Below, one piece after another: positions 8,701-18,530 of a DNA stretch of 64,000 bases. Position 1 is the first letter of the stretch. Each line of letters starts with the position of its first letter. Origin of the DNA: Butyrivibrio sp. WCD3002. Lineage in GTDB: Bacteria; Bacillota; Clostridia; Lachnospirales; Lachnospiraceae. The stretch spans positions 1-64,000 of the forward strand of contig NZ_AUJO01000001.1 in the NCBI RefSeq assembly GCF_000424265.1. Direction: 5' to 3'. Under the pieces are notes generated by a model. It ran no database searches and was not told where the DNA came from. It saw only the letters and a list, made by a program, of their open reading frames with translations. Position numbers and translations under genes: made by a program.

Positions 8701-8810
8701 GTTTTAGCATTTTTTTTATGGTTATTTAATAGATTTAGATGCGATAAGTCGTATATTATTAATATGATTTATTGCATTTAAATCTTTTTTTATTATGGAG
8801 GCAAAAGAGA

Positions 8811-10826
8811 ATGGCTAAGAATGATGCATCTGAAAAGGTAAAGAGTAATATCAGTTTTAAAGACAGCATTAAGACCAAGCTGATAACGGTAATGATTCTG
8901 GCAGCTGCTATTCCATTGATAGTAGCAGTAATAGTAAGCTATAAGACATCAACTGATAAGGCCATGGAAGATGCCCAGGCCAGCTTGGAGTGGCAGGCAA
9001 GGTATTTATCCAGTAAATTTGTGAATATTTTGGATGCAAATATGAACATGATTAAGAGTATTGCAGGTAACCCTACAATTATTAATTATGTAATAGGAGA
9101 GGCAGGTATACCTGAAGATGCTGTAATTGCTACACTGACTGAATGTGATGCAATTCTTGATGATGGAGATACCACGGTAATCACAGGTGCAGACGGCCAG
9201 CAGCTTGCCAGAGCAAAAGGTGATCTGATCAATGTAGCTGACAGAGAATATTTTCAGAAAGCAATTACAGGATCAACATATGTTTCTAATATTCAGATCA
9301 GTAAGACTACAGGAAAACGTATTATAACCTTTGCAGTACCGATAAAGAATGGCGATTCGATAATTGGTATTGTTCAAAGAAACTTCGATTTGAATAATTT
9401 CCATGAAATGCTTGCTGCAGAAGCAGAAGACGCATTTCTAGTTGACAGAGAAGGCATGGTAGCTGCCCACTCTCAGTATGAGATTGGTGAAGGTGCTCAT
9501 GAAGAGGAGAGCAGAGCTCAGTCAGAATTCATGACCTCCGGTAAAGATAGCGGTTTCTATTTCGTTGATACCGGAAAAGGTTATGATGCATACGTTGCTT
9601 ATGTAATGGAGCCAAAATCACAGTATCGTATCTGCTCTGCAACAAATTCAACAAAAGTTTTATCCGCTGCAAGACGTTCAGCTATGATAGTAGTTGTTGT
9701 TGGCCTTGTTCTTCTTGCTGCTGCTATAGCTGTTTCCTTTGTTATGGCAAACAGCTTTGCTGCACCTATTCATGCTGTTGGAGAGTCACTTAAGGCTCTG
9801 TCAGACGGACGTTTTGTAAAAGTGGAAAAATTCGGCGCAAGAAAAGATGAATTTGGTGAGATTTCGAGAGATACGAACTCGGTTATCAAAACCCTTGATG
9901 ATATTGTTTCCAATATCAAGGAATCTGCTGCAAATGTCGGATCATCATCTGAAGAGCTGGCTGATATGGCTAATCAGATTTCCCAGACTGCAGAGGATGT
10001 TTCAAATGCGGTTCAGGAGATTGCATCCGGTGCAACCCAGCAGGCTGATGAGATTCAGAGTGCTTCTGAGAATGTTGGAAGAATCGGTGATGCTGTATCC
10101 GATGTGCAGAATTCTACAGGAAACCTTTCAACCCTTGCTCAGAAGATGAAGGAAGCATCTGAGGTTTCAAGCAGATCCCTTGCTTCTCTGCAGGATTCTT
10201 CATCTGATATGACAAACAAGATCGATGATATTTCAAATACTATTTCCGCAACTCAGGAAGCAGTATCAAATATCAACGATAAGGTAGAAGGAATTGCATC
10301 TATCGCAACTCAGACCAACCTCCTTTCACTTAACGCTTCTATCGAGGCTGCAAGAGCAGGAGAGGCAGGAAAAGGCTTTGCGGTTGTTGCTGAGGAAATC
10401 GGTAAGCTGGCTGACGACTCCAAGCAGATGGCTGATGATATCAGACGTGAGATGGATGTCCTTCTTGAACAGAGTAATGCCGCTGTTTCCGCAGCAGCTG
10501 ATGTTAAGCAGGGCAATATGGATCAGCAGATCGCTCTTGGCGAGACCCTTGAAGCTGTTAACGGAATGCTTGAGGATATCGGCAGCACAGTCGGCGGCGT
10601 AGACCTTATTTCCCAAGGCGCTGATACCTGCGATTCCTCCAAGAATGCGGTTGTAGATACAATGAGTGCTCTGTCAGCAATTTCCGAAGAGAATGCTGCA
10701 TCCTCAGAGGAGACAGGAGCTTCCATGCAGGAGCTTTCCGCAACAGTTACAACCCTTGCTTCTTCAGCTGACGGCTTAAAGAGCATTGCCGAGAAGCTAA
10801 ACGAAGATATGAAGTTCTTCAAATAA
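8811..10826 (+). CDS. Methyl-accepting chemotaxis protein with extracellular sensor domain
   Basis: A 671-residue transmembrane chemoreceptor. TM1 is at about residues 22-44, followed by an extracellular region of about 245 residues resembling a dCache domain ([25 protein letters not shown]). TM2 is at about 292-315, then HAMP, then the cytoplasmic coiled-coil signalling domain. The hairpin tip that contacts CheA/CheW is intact ([20 protein letters not shown]). No C-terminal CheR-docking pentapeptide is seen. GGAGG lies before the ATG at 8811; the 13 upstream open codons look non-coding. The ligand cannot be told from the sequence. Confidence 0.95.
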   Translation: MAKNDASEKVKSNISFKDSIKTKLITVMILAAAIPLIVAVIVSYKTSTDKAMEDAQASLEWQARYLSSKFVNILDANMNMIKSIAGNPTIINYVIGEAGIPEDAVIATLTECDAILDDGDTTVITGADGQQLARAKGDLINVADREYFQKAITGSTYVSNIQISKTTGKRIITFAVPIKNGDSIIGIVQRNFDLNNFHEMLAAEAEDAFLVDREGMVAAHSQYEIGEGAHEEESRAQSEFMTSGKDSGFYFVDTGKGYDAYVAYVMEPKSQYRICSATNSTKVLSAARRSAMIVVVVGLVLLAAAIAVSFVMANSFAAPIHAVGESLKALSDGRFVKVEKFGARKDEFGEISRDTNSVIKTLDDIVSNIKESAANVGSSSEELADMANQISQTAEDVSNAVQEIASGATQQADEIQSASENVGRIGDAVSDVQNSTGNLSTLAQKMKEASEVSSRSLASLQDSSSDMTNKIDDISNTISATQEAVSNINDKVEGIASIATQTNLLSLNASIEAARAGEAGKGFAVVAEEIGKLADDSKQMADDIRREMDVLLEQSNAAVSAAADVKQGNMDQQIALGETLEAVNGMLEDIGSTVGGVDLISQGADTCDSSKNAVVDTMSALSAISEENAASSEETGASMQELSATVTTLASSADGLKSIAEKLNEDMKFFK

Positions 10827-10848
10827 TAAAAAATAGATTGATATATGG

Positions 10849-10881
10849 CTGCCTCCGAGATAAAATCGGGGGCAGTTTTTT
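10849..10881 (+). terminator. Terminator after chemoreceptor
   Basis: A ten-pair stem (CTGCCTCCGA / TCGGGGGCAG, one G-T pair) followed by TTTTTT. Confidence 0.85.
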
Positions 10882-11010
10882 ATTGTACTAAAATATTTAA
10901 TCGGAGCAGAATTTCCTTTTTGATATTGTGATAAACCTCTTTTCTGTGAGCTTAAATTATGCTATATTTTTATTGTTTTGGAGACATTGTTTTTATGGAG
11001 GAGACTAAAC

Positions 11011-12360
11011 ATGTTGGAAAAAGTTTTTAAACTCGAGGAGCATAATACTACGGTCAAAACCGAGATTATAGCCGGCCTCACCACGTTCCTTTCAATGGCC
11101 TACATTCTGGCCGTTAACCCCAGTATTCTTGGTGCTGTAATGAATGCAAACGGTGTATTTGTTGCAACTGCAATCGCTTCTGCAATCGCAACCTTCTGTA
11201 TGGCATTCCTTGCAAATTATCCGATCGCTCTTTCAGCAGGACTTGGACTTAATGCTTACTTTGCATTTACAGTTTGTCTTGGCGAGCTTGGCGGAGAACC
11301 CGGTGCATTCAAGATTGCTCTTACTGCAGTATTTGTTGAAGGTATCATCTTCATCATCCTTTCTGTTTTCAAGTTCCGTGAACAGATCATCAACAGCATA
11401 CCTCAGAACCTTAAGTATGGTATCTCTGCAGGTATCGGACTTTTCATTGCATTCATCGGCCTTAAGGGCGCAAGCATCATCGTTGCTGATGAGTCTACTA
11501 CTGTAGCACTTGGCAGCTTCTCAAACGCTGAGGTTGTTCTTGCTCTTGTTGGTCTTATCATTATCATTGTTCTTGAGCACTATCATGTAACAGGTTCAGT
11601 TCTTATCGGAATCATCGCTACATGGATTCTTGGTATGATCGCTCAGGCTACAGGCTGGTACACAGCAGGTAACGTATTCCCTGATTTCTCAGCAGGTCTT
11701 CAGCTTGGTGCTGTTTCTGAGACTGCATTTAAGTTTGACTTTGGCTGGGCTGCATCACACCTTGTTCAGTTCATCGCTATCGTATTCAGCTTCCTTTATG
11801 TAGATCTGTTCGATACAGTTGGAACAGTAGTAGGTGTTGCTGATAAGGCAGGCCTTCTTGATGAGGATGGCAATCTTCCCAGAGTCGGCAGCGTATTCAT
11901 GTCAGATGCTATCGGTACAGTATGTGGTTCATGCCTTGGTACATCAACTGTAACAAGCTTTGTAGAGTCAAGTGCAGGTGTTGCTGCAGGCGGACGTACA
12001 GGTCTTACAGCTCTTGTAACAGGTATCATGTTCCTTGTATCACTTGTACTTAGCCCTATCTTCCTTGCAATCCCCGGATTCGCTACAGCTCCGGCTCTTA
12101 TCTATGTAGGTATGCTTATGGTTTCAAGTGCTAAGAACATTACATTTGACGGTGATGTGGCTGATACACTTGGTGCTTACATGGCACTCGTAATGATGCC
12201 TCTTTCATACTCAATTGCAACAGGTATCATGTTCGCAGTTCTTGCATGGGTAATCGTTAAGGTTCTTATCGGCAAGGCAAAGGATGTATCTCCTGTTATG
12301 TGGTTTGTATTCGTACTGTTTGCTCTGAGAGTAGTAGTACTTGTTACAAACTTCCAGTAA
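11011..12360 (+). CDS. NCS2-family purine permease (AzgA/PbuG type)
   Basis: A polytopic inner-membrane transporter of the AzgA/PbuG branch, importing hypoxanthine, guanine or adenine by proton symport. The protein starts MLEKVFKLEEHNTTVKTE, typical of the family, followed by AGLTTFLSMAYILAVNP. The substrate-region motif GLNAYFAFTVC and the SFLYVDLFDTVGT and GTSTVTSFVESSAGV signatures are all visible. At 449 residues with about 12-14 membrane segments it is complete. The ATG at 11011 has GGAGGAG upstream; an upstream in-frame start at 10978 lacks one. The leader shows no clear purine-riboswitch core. Strong codon bias suggests good expression. Confidence 0.93.
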   Translation: MLEKVFKLEEHNTTVKTEIIAGLTTFLSMAYILAVNPSILGAVMNANGVFVATAIASAIATFCMAFLANYPIALSAGLGLNAYFAFTVCLGELGGEPGAFKIALTAVFVEGIIFIILSVFKFREQIINSIPQNLKYGISAGIGLFIAFIGLKGASIIVADESTTVALGSFSNAEVVLALVGLIIIIVLEHYHVTGSVLIGIIATWILGMIAQATGWYTAGNVFPDFSAGLQLGAVSETAFKFDFGWAASHLVQFIAIVFSFLYVDLFDTVGTVVGVADKAGLLDEDGNLPRVGSVFMSDAIGTVCGSCLGTSTVTSFVESSAGVAAGGRTGLTALVTGIMFLVSLVLSPIFLAIPGFATAPALIYVGMLMVSSAKNITFDGDVADTLGAYMALVMMPLSYSIATGIMFAVLAWVIVKVLIGKAKDVSPVMWFVFVLFALRVVVLVTNFQ

Positions 12361-12379
12361 TATAGGATTGATATTTACT

Positions 12380-12411
12380 CCCCGTCACTTCTTAAGTGGC
12401 GGGGATTTTTT
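12380..12411 (+). terminator. Terminator after purine permease
   Basis: CCCCG-T-CACTT paired with AAGTG-G-CGGGG around a CTT loop, followed by ATTTTTT. The T-run forms the start of the adjoining 20-bp palindrome. Confidence 0.85.
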
Positions 12412-12545
12412 ATCTTATAGGAAATTCCTACGGATTTCCTATAAGATAAAAAACACTCCGTGTGGATGCGCAGCTCGCGGAATTGAAGTTTATTGCTTCG
12501 CAATACCGCTCGCGCGCGAGGATTTCGCAAGCGAAATCCTATTTT
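12406..12545. repeat. 20-bp perfect palindrome and hairpin array
   Basis: Arms 12406-12425 and 12434-12453 are perfect reverse complements (TTTTTTATCTTATAGGAAAT and its complement) around an eight-base centre, with a T-run on one end and an A-run on the other. Further hairpins follow: TTGC-TTC-GCAA, CTCGCG/CGCGAG and a 10-bp stem AGGATTTCGC-AA-GCGAAATCCT. The stretch has no open frame with a ribosome binding site. It may be a bidirectional terminator fused to a small palindromic repeat or MITE remnant. Confidence 0.6.
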
Positions 12546-12638
12546 ATGTTATGGACAGATGCTTGCTAGGGCAGCTTTGTATTTCTGTTTCACATTATTG
12601 CGTTTTAATTGCAATAAAATATCAGACAAAAGAATGAA

Positions 12639-12667
12639 TTGTCAGATAATAATAATTATGATATAAT
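12639..12667 (+). promoter_or_regulatory. Strong promoter of unknown gene at 12709
   Basis: TTGTCA at 12639-12644, a 17-bp AT-rich spacer and a perfect TATAAT at 12662-12667. Confidence 0.75.
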
Positions 12668-12708
12668 CAGAGTAGGAATTTATGTGATGGGGAGACAAGG
12701 AGGCCTAT

Positions 12709-13611
12709 ATGGCAGATATCACTATTAAAGCCGCTCAGAGCGGTGCGATAAATGCCGCAAGACAATCGTTGTCTGTCACGGCGAAAAGACCTGGGAATGT
12801 AAATGGCAAAGCTTCGGATTCCGGCAAGGGACGAAAAGGAGCTTCAAAACCGGGTAAAGACGTCATTTCGGTTTCAAGAGATGGCGATACAGCTCATGCA
12901 ACTGAGAAAGCAAGGCATAAGCTGATTGAACAAAATAAAGAGAATATTGTGCAGGTTCAGGCAAAAGCAAGGGCCGAGAGAACAGTTAATAATTTGTATG
13001 TACAGATTGCCGGTGAGGAGGTTGCAGATAATCTTACCGGTGATGCTACTGTTGAAATGTCCAAGGTCCATCAGAATGAGCCTAATCGCTACATCGAGGC
13101 ATTGAAGCGCGAGCTGCAGCAGGAGATAATGGAGGTCAATAATAATATTGGCGACGCAGAGCCTGTAAGTGAAGAAGCCGCAGAGGTTCCAAGAGAGCCT
13201 GTTATGCCTGATACATCGAGGCTGGAGACATTGGCAGCTTCTATTGATGTTGATGTGGAGGGCACGAAATACGAGCCTCAGATCACTTCCTTTAAGGGAT
13301 ATTCGGACCAGCAATTAAGGCAGATGTATCTCAGCGGTGCGATATCCAGATATGCATATGATACGGAGATGACGTCGCGTACTGAAGAAAACCAGGAGCT
13401 TTCAGAAAGCGAGCAGGTTTTCAGAGAAGGAATTGTAAGGAATCTGGCTAATCAGAAGCAGCTACAGAGAGATTCTGAATCTGTGGAGCAGGCTTTTTCG
13501 GATGAAGCTTCAGGTACACTTACGGGAGAGCAGAGAATGGCAATCTACAACGCTGCCGGCAATGGCGGCGGACAGGAGGAGGCTGAGAAAGAGCTTCAGC
13601 TTAGCATTTGA
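12709..13611 (+). CDS. Unknown hydrophilic protein
   Basis: A 300-residue protein I do not recognise. It has no signal peptide or membrane segment. Residues 1-60 are low-complexity, rich in Ser, Gly and Lys. About 60-135 is charged and probably helical, with conserved-looking NEPNRYIEALKRELQQEI. A Pro/Glu-rich linker (about 145-170) leads to a C-terminal region with SFKGYSDQQLRQMYLSGAIS, which reads like a folded helical motif, then a Gln/Glu-rich tail. It has its own consensus promoter, a ribosome binding site (AAGGAGG) and a terminator, so it is a real monocistronic gene. It could be a cytoplasmic scaffold or phosphoprotein, but nothing fixes a function. Confidence 0.7.
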   Translation: MADITIKAAQSGAINAARQSLSVTAKRPGNVNGKASDSGKGRKGASKPGKDVISVSRDGDTAHATEKARHKLIEQNKENIVQVQAKARAERTVNNLYVQIAGEEVADNLTGDATVEMSKVHQNEPNRYIEALKRELQQEIMEVNNNIGDAEPVSEEAAEVPREPVMPDTSRLETLAASIDVDVEGTKYEPQITSFKGYSDQQLRQMYLSGAISRYAYDTEMTSRTEENQELSESEQVFREGIVRNLANQKQLQRDSESVEQAFSDEASGTLTGEQRMAIYNAAGNGGGQEEAEKELQLSI

Positions 13612-13673
13612 TGAAGTGATTTAAGTAGTTTTCCTGTGATTGCACATGGTATTTTGCATATAAAAAATAAGAG

Positions 13674-13714
13674 ATCCGGTCCTTTATTATTGCTAATGGG
13701 ACCGGATACTTTTT
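13674..13714 (+). terminator. Terminator of unknown gene
   Basis: ATCCGGTCC / GGACCGGAT stem with a long loop, followed by ACTTTTT. Confidence 0.75.
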
Positions 13715-13759
13715 GGCTTCATGGAAAAACTATTTTTGTTATATGCGTACTTAAAGTCA

Positions 13760-13788
13760 TTGACAGAAATAATTCTAAACACTAATAT
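13760..13788 (+). promoter_or_regulatory. Promoter of TetR gene
   Basis: TTGACA at 13760-13765, a 17-bp spacer and TAATAT at 13783-13788. Confidence 0.7.
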
Positions 13789-13824
13789 TATAACGTATGA
13801 TATTCTAAGGAGGAAATTTTAAGT

Positions 13825-14379
13825 ATGTCACGCAAGGCAACTATTACACAGGAAGAAATCGTAAATGCCGCTTTTAAGATTACCGTTAAGGAAGGTTTTG
13901 ATCAGATCACATCCAGAAAGCTGGCGGGCGCAGCAGGATGCTCAACACAGCCTATTTTCCGTATTTATGACAATATGGATGAGCTTAAGAAGGATGTTTT
14001 AGATAAAGCAATCAAGTATTTTGAAGATTTTTGCAGAGGTAGAGAGAAAAAGCATGATACTCCCTTTGTAGATCTTGGAATAAGCTATATTTGTTTTGCT
14101 CAGCAGCACTCTAATCTCTTTAAGCTTCTTTTTGTTTCAAATGACGTAAAAGATGCTAAAAGTATGTATGATATCGTAAACGGTTCTGAGGAGAACATCG
14201 TTAAAGAGGTATCACGCGCAAGAGAGCAGGGCGTACAGAACGCTGAGCATCTTTTCATGAAGATGTGGATATTCATTCACGGCGCAGGCTGCATGGCTGT
14301 TACAGGAGATTATGACCTTGAAGAGGCTGATTCAGTAGCAATGCTTAAGTCTGCTTACGAAGCTTTCAGTAAGGCGTAA
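13825..14379 (+). CDS. TetR/AcrR-family regulator
   Basis: A 184-residue one-component regulator. The N-terminal TetR helix-turn-helix is visible at about residues 7-54 (TQEEIVNAAFKITVKEGFDQ, then SRKLAGAAGCSTQPIFRIYDN). The C-terminal part is an all-helical ligand and dimerisation domain. It contains HSNLFKLLF and an HGAGCMA stretch near residue 150, common in a TetR subgroup of Clostridia. AAGGAGG lies ten bases before the ATG. It has its own promoter, and the flavoprotein gene begins 23 bases downstream. The inducer and targets are unknown. No clear palindromic operator was seen in the leader. Confidence 0.88.
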   Translation: MSRKATITQEEIVNAAFKITVKEGFDQITSRKLAGAAGCSTQPIFRIYDNMDELKKDVLDKAIKYFEDFCRGREKKHDTPFVDLGISYICFAQQHSNLFKLLFVSNDVKDAKSMYDIVNGSEENIVKEVSRAREQGVQNAEHLFMKMWIFIHGAGCMAVTGDYDLEEADSVAMLKSAYEAFSKA

Positions 14380-14402
14380 CTTATACGGAGTTATTTTTTC
14401 GA

Positions 14403-15707
14403 ATGAAGAATGTTGTTGTTATCGGATGCGGGGCTGCAGGGATGATGGCGGCGATAGCTGCTGCGAAGGCTGGCGCATCCGTTATTATTTTTGAAAAAAA
14501 TGAAAAGCCCGGGAAAAAGATATACATCACCGGAAAGGGCAGATGTAATGTGACAAATGCCTGTGATATCAGTGAGTATTTTGATAAGATTCCCCACGGC
14601 TCAAAGTTTTTATACAGTGCGCTCTATGGCTATGATAATACGATGGTTATGGACCTGTTGCAAAGTAACGGCTGCAAGCTGAAAACAGAGCGCGGAGACA
14701 GGGTTTTTCCTGTGTCAGACCATTCATCGGATATTATCAGCACCCTTGTTAAGGTTCTTAAGAAAAACAAGGTGGAGATAAGATATCAGGATGAGGTTAC
14801 ATGGATTCAGACAGATTCTGAGAATAACGTCAAGGCTGTTGTTTCGTCGGATTCCGGGATAACTGAGGCAGATGCTGTAATAGTGTGCACAGGCGGTCTT
14901 TCATATCCGTCAACGGGTTCAACAGGCACGGGACATAAGATTGCCAAAGAACTGGGCCATAAGGTTACAGAGCTTAAGCCTTCTCTGGTGCCCTTTGAGA
15001 TAAAAGAGGACTGGTGCAGAGAGCTTCAGGGACTGTCCCTTAAGAATGTGGCTGTTAAGCTTGAACAGCTCCCTCCGGCATCAAAGGATGTAACAGGTGG
15101 AGAGGGTTCATCCGGCGGAAAGAAGAAAAAGAAGATAGTATATGACGGCTTTGGAGAGATGCTGTTTACGCATTTTGGCGTAAGCGGTCCGCTGATCTTA
15201 ACCTCCAGCTGCTATTACGAGGAGAAGGATAAAAAGGGCAATCCTCTTGAATATGTGATCCATCTTGATCTTAAGCCTGCGCTGACCCATGAACAGCTTG
15301 ATAAGAGGCTTCAGAGAGAGTTTGAGGTTTCAAGAAACAGGCAGTTCAAGAACAGCTTAAATAGCCTTTTTCCTTCAAAGCTTATTCCTGTGATGATCAG
15401 TCTATCGGGAATAGACCCGGAAAAGCCGCTTAACTCTGTAACAAAAAAGGAGCGCGCGGATTTTGTAAACCTCATTAAGGATTTAAGGCTTACTGTGACC
15501 GGAACAAGAAATTTTAACGAAGCAATTATCACAAGAGGCGGCATAGCTACAGGCGATATCAATCCGTCGACGATGGAATCAAAGAAGATAAAGGGTCTCT
15601 ATTTTGCAGGTGAAATAATAGATGTGGATGCTCAGACAGGCGGATTTAATCTGCAGATTGCCTGGTCCACGGGACATCTTGCAGGAGAGAGCGCAGCTGC
15701 CGAGTAA
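14403..15707 (+). CDS. BaiN/HI0933-family FAD-dependent oxidoreductase
   Basis: A cytosolic flavoprotein of the HI0933/BaiN family, annotated elsewhere as NAD(P)/FAD-dependent oxidoreductase or, in some gut Clostridia, a bile-acid or steroid reductase. The N-terminal FAD dinucleotide fold is VVIGCGAAGMMAAIAAAKAG at residues 5-24. The family motif KGRCNVTN is near residue 45, TGGLSYPSTGSTGTGH near 165, and the C-terminal FAD contact is GLYFAGEIIDVDAQTGGFNL. At 434 residues it is complete. GGAG sits rather far (13 bases) from the ATG. It leads the cmk-ispH-S1 group, a common order in Lachnospiraceae. Its physiological substrate is unclear. Confidence 0.88.
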   Translation: MKNVVVIGCGAAGMMAAIAAAKAGASVIIFEKNEKPGKKIYITGKGRCNVTNACDISEYFDKIPHGSKFLYSALYGYDNTMVMDLLQSNGCKLKTERGDRVFPVSDHSSDIISTLVKVLKKNKVEIRYQDEVTWIQTDSENNVKAVVSSDSGITEADAVIVCTGGLSYPSTGSTGTGHKIAKELGHKVTELKPSLVPFEIKEDWCRELQGLSLKNVAVKLEQLPPASKDVTGGEGSSGGKKKKKIVYDGFGEMLFTHFGVSGPLILTSSCYYEEKDKKGNPLEYVIHLDLKPALTHEQLDKRLQREFEVSRNRQFKNSLNSLFPSKLIPVMISLSGIDPEKPLNSVTKKERADFVNLIKDLRLTVTGTRNFNEAIITRGGIATGDINPSTMESKKIKGLYFAGEIIDVDAQTGGFNLQIAWSTGHLAGESAAAE

Positions 15708-15781
15708 TGCTGTAAGATGCTTAAGCATGTTGGGCAGCATTTTTAGAACAGATTTTTATGATTTAAGGAGAAAACCTGAAA

Positions 15782-16444
15782 ATGGGAAAAAGTATTGCAA
15801 TAGATGGACCTGCAGGCGCAGGTAAAAGCACAATCGCAAAGATTGTATCAAAGAAGCTTGGTTTTATTTATATAGACACAGGTGCCATGTACCGCGCAAT
15901 GGCAGTTCATATGACAAGAAACGGTGTTTCCGGCGATGATGCGGCAGAGATTGAGAAAAACATCGATACTGCTGATATTTCAATCGGTCATGAGAACGGC
16001 GAGCAGGTTGTTTATCTTAACGGCGAAAACGTAAACAGCTTCCTTAGGACAGAGGAGGTCAGCACTATGGCGTCAAAGACCAGCGCTAATGCCAAGGTAA
16101 GAGTTAAGCTTGTAGAGCTTCAGCAGAAGCAGGCTAAGACCACAGATGTTGTCATGGATGGCAGAGATATCGGTACAGTGGTACTTCCTGATGCGGATCT
16201 TAAGGTTTATCTTACTGCCAGCAGCAGAGTCCGTGCAGAGAGACGCTATAAGGAGATGATTGAGAAGGGCGTAGATTGTGATCTTGATACAATCGAGGCA
16301 GAGATTAAAGAGCGTGATCACAGAGATATGACAAGAGAAAATTCACCTCTTAAAAAGGCTGACGATGCCGTTGAGGTTGATTCTTCATACATGACTATTG
16401 AGGAAGTAGCAGATAAGATCATCAGTCTCTATGAGAACAGATAA
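15782..16444 (+). CDS. cmk: Cytidylate kinase
   Basis: Phosphorylates CMP and dCMP to the diphosphates in pyrimidine salvage and nucleotide supply. P-loop GPAGAGKST is at residues 8-16. The CMP-binding region includes IDTGAMYRAM and the VMDGRDIGTVVLPDAD block. The LID-type segment contains ERDHRDMTRENSPL. At 220 residues it has the family's usual length. AAGGAG precedes the ATG at 15782. It sits immediately upstream of ispH (17-base gap), and cmk with the IspH/S1 pair is a standard clostridial arrangement. Confidence 0.96.
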   Translation: MGKSIAIDGPAGAGKSTIAKIVSKKLGFIYIDTGAMYRAMAVHMTRNGVSGDDAAEIEKNIDTADISIGHENGEQVVYLNGENVNSFLRTEEVSTMASKTSANAKVRVKLVELQQKQAKTTDVVMDGRDIGTVVLPDADLKVYLTASSRVRAERRYKEMIEKGVDCDLDTIEAEIKERDHRDMTRENSPLKKADDAVEVDSSYMTIEEVADKIISLYENR

Positions 16445-16460
16445 TAAGCGAGGAATTAAG

Positions 16461-17315
16461 ATGGAAGTCATACTTGCCGAGCATGCCGGCTTTTGCTTTG
16501 GAGTTACAAGAGCCGTTGACGTAGTATATGAGCAGATTGAAAAGAACAGCGATAAGCAGATTTATACCTATGGTCCCATAATCCATAATGAGACGGTAGT
16601 TTCGGATCTTGAGAAAAAGGGTGTAAAGGTTATCGAGTCCTTAGATGAATTAAAGAACATAAGTGACGGAATTTTGATAATCAGATCCCACGGTATCAGA
16701 AAAGAGATTTACGATATCATCGAGAAGCAGGGACTTGAGTCCATCGATGCCACCTGTCCTTTTGTAAAGCGTATCCATAATATCGTTGAAAAGGAGAGTG
16801 CTGCAGGAAAAACAATTGTGGTTGTTGGAAGTGCAAAACACCCTGAAGTTGACGGTATTGTGAGCTATGCATCGGGGCCTGTTTTCGTTGTGGAAACGCC
16901 AGAAGACGTTGACAGCTTAACGCTCGAAGAGGGAACGGAGATTTGTATCGTGTCCCAAACTACATTTAATACAAATAAATTTCAAGAAACCGTTGATAAA
17001 TTTTCTAATTCGCGCTACAATGTTAATGTTGTGAACACTATTTGTAGTGCAACTGAAGAACGTCAGACAGAGGCAGAGAAAATTGCCGGTCAGGTTGACG
17101 CTATGATAGTGATTGGCGGAGCGCACAGTTCAAATTCACGTAAGCTGTATGAGATATGCAGCAGGAAATGTGCAAATACATATTTCATCCAGACTATTGA
17201 TGATTTGAAAATGGATATTCCTAAAGACATCAAAGTAGTGGGAATTACCGCCGGGGCGTCCACCCCAAAGAACATTATCGAGGAGGTTCAGAAACATGTC
17301 AGAACAATCATTTGA
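16461..17315 (+). CDS. ispH: 4-hydroxy-3-methylbut-2-enyl diphosphate reductase
   Basis: The last enzyme of the MEP isoprenoid pathway, making IPP and DMAPP with an iron-sulfur cluster. The three cluster cysteines are Cys12 (HAGFCFGV), Cys99 (IDATCPFVK) and Cys195 (NTICSATEERQ). Substrate-binding histidines are in IIHNE, SHG and AKHPEVDG. Length is 284 residues from the ATG at 16461, which follows GCGAGG; an in-frame ATG at 16431 overlaps cmk and looks unused. Its last 20 bases overlap the S1-protein gene in another frame, whereas many Clostridia have IspH and S1 as one fused protein. Confidence 0.97.
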   Translation: MEVILAEHAGFCFGVTRAVDVVYEQIEKNSDKQIYTYGPIIHNETVVSDLEKKGVKVIESLDELKNISDGILIIRSHGIRKEIYDIIEKQGLESIDATCPFVKRIHNIVEKESAAGKTIVVVGSAKHPEVDGIVSYASGPVFVVETPEDVDSLTLEEGTEICIVSQTTFNTNKFQETVDKFSNSRYNVNVVNTICSATEERQTEAEKIAGQVDAMIVIGGAHSSNSRKLYEICSRKCANTYFIQTIDDLKMDIPKDIKVVGITAGASTPKNIIEEVQKHVRTII

Positions 17316-18432
17316 ACAGATGCTCAATGAGTCGTTCAAAACAATTCATACGGGGGAGGTCGTTGAAGGCACTGTCATTTCTGTTAAGCCTGATGAGATT
17401 ATTCTTAACATTGGCTACAAATCAGATGGCATTCTCACAAAGAATGAGTACAGTAATGATAACAGCATCGATCTGACTCAGGTGGTTAAAGAAGGCGACA
17501 AAATGGATGTCAAGGTTCTTAAAACCAACGATGCAGACGGTCAGGTTATCCTTTCATATAAGCGTCTTGCCCTTGACAGAGGAAACAAGCGTATCGAGGA
17601 AGCATTCAACAATCAGGAAGTACTTACAGCTAAGGTTGTTCAGGTACTTGACGGCGGACTTACAGTTGTAGTTGATGAGGTTCGTATCTTCATCCCTGCA
17701 AGTCTTGTTTCAGACACATACGAGAAGGATCTTTCCAAGTACGAAGGACAGGAGATTCAGTTTGTAGTAACAGAGTACAATCCGAAGCGTAGAAGATACA
17801 TCGGTAACAGAAAGATGCTTATCACAGCCGAGAAGGCTGAGCAGGCTAAGAAGCTCTTTGAGACAATCGGTGTTGGCGACATCGTTGATGGTGTTGTTAA
17901 GAACGTTACAGATTTCGGAGCATTCATTGATCTTGGCGGAGCAGACGGACTCCTTCACATCTCTGAGATGTCATGGGGCCGTGTTGAGAATCCTAAGAAG
18001 ACCTTCAAGGTTGGCGATACTGTTAAGGTTCAGATTAAGGGAATCGATGGCAGCAAGATCGCTCTTTCAAGAAAGTTCGATGATGAGAACCCTTGGAAGG
18101 ATGCAGAGACAAAGTATGCTGTTGGTAACGAAGTAACAGGTAAGGTTGCCAGAATGACAGACTTTGGTGCATTCGTAGAGCTTGAGCCCGGTATTGATGC
18201 TCTTCTTCATGTATCTCAGATTGCAAGAGAGCACATCGAGAAGCCTTCAGATGTACTTAGCATCGGTCAGGAAGTTACAGCAAGAATCGTAGACTTCAAC
18301 GAAGCAGATCGTAAGATCAGCCTTAGCATTAAGGCTCTTACAGCTCCCGAGAAGGAAGACGAGGCTGCTGATGACGCAGAGGTAGCAAGTGTTGATATCG
18401 ACAAGGTTATCGCTGAGCAGGATGCTGAATAA
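17296..18432 (+). CDS. rpsA: S1-domain RNA-binding protein (ribosomal protein S1 homologue)
   Basis: A 378-residue protein with four S1 (OB-fold) RNA-binding repeats at about residues 15-88, 100-168, 187-258 and 272-343. The best-preserved repeats carry VTDFGAFIDLGGADGLLHIS and MTDFGAFVELEPGIDALLHV. It probably aids mRNA binding at the ribosome. The C-terminus is a short acidic tail. The gene starts inside ispH, with GAGGAGG 13 bases before the ATG, indicating translational coupling. Firmicute S1 homologues typically have four repeats, unlike the six of E. coli S1. Confidence 0.93.
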   Translation: MSEQSFEQMLNESFKTIHTGEVVEGTVISVKPDEIILNIGYKSDGILTKNEYSNDNSIDLTQVVKEGDKMDVKVLKTNDADGQVILSYKRLALDRGNKRIEEAFNNQEVLTAKVVQVLDGGLTVVVDEVRIFIPASLVSDTYEKDLSKYEGQEIQFVVTEYNPKRRRYIGNRKMLITAEKAEQAKKLFETIGVGDIVDGVVKNVTDFGAFIDLGGADGLLHISEMSWGRVENPKKTFKVGDTVKVQIKGIDGSKIALSRKFDDENPWKDAETKYAVGNEVTGKVARMTDFGAFVELEPGIDALLHVSQIAREHIEKPSDVLSIGQEVTARIVDFNEADRKISLSIKALTAPEKEDEAADDAEVASVDIDKVIAEQDAE

Positions 18433-18458
18433 TTGAATTAAATATTTTGTAATTAGTG

Positions 18459-18500
18459 GGACTGTAAAAGATGATTTATCATTTTTTACAGTCCTTTTTT
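18459..18500 (+). terminator. Terminator after S1 gene
   Basis: A long stem, GGACTGTAAAA with TTTTACAGTCC extended inward by ATGAT/ATCAT, followed by TTTTTT. Confidence 0.9.
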
Positions 18501-18530
18501 GTGCGCATTATGGGGCACGTTTACATAGTT

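Noticed and set aside
10880..11010. Purine riboswitch before the purine permease
   Set aside because: I could not find the conserved three-way-junction core or loop sequences in the leader, so no call is made.
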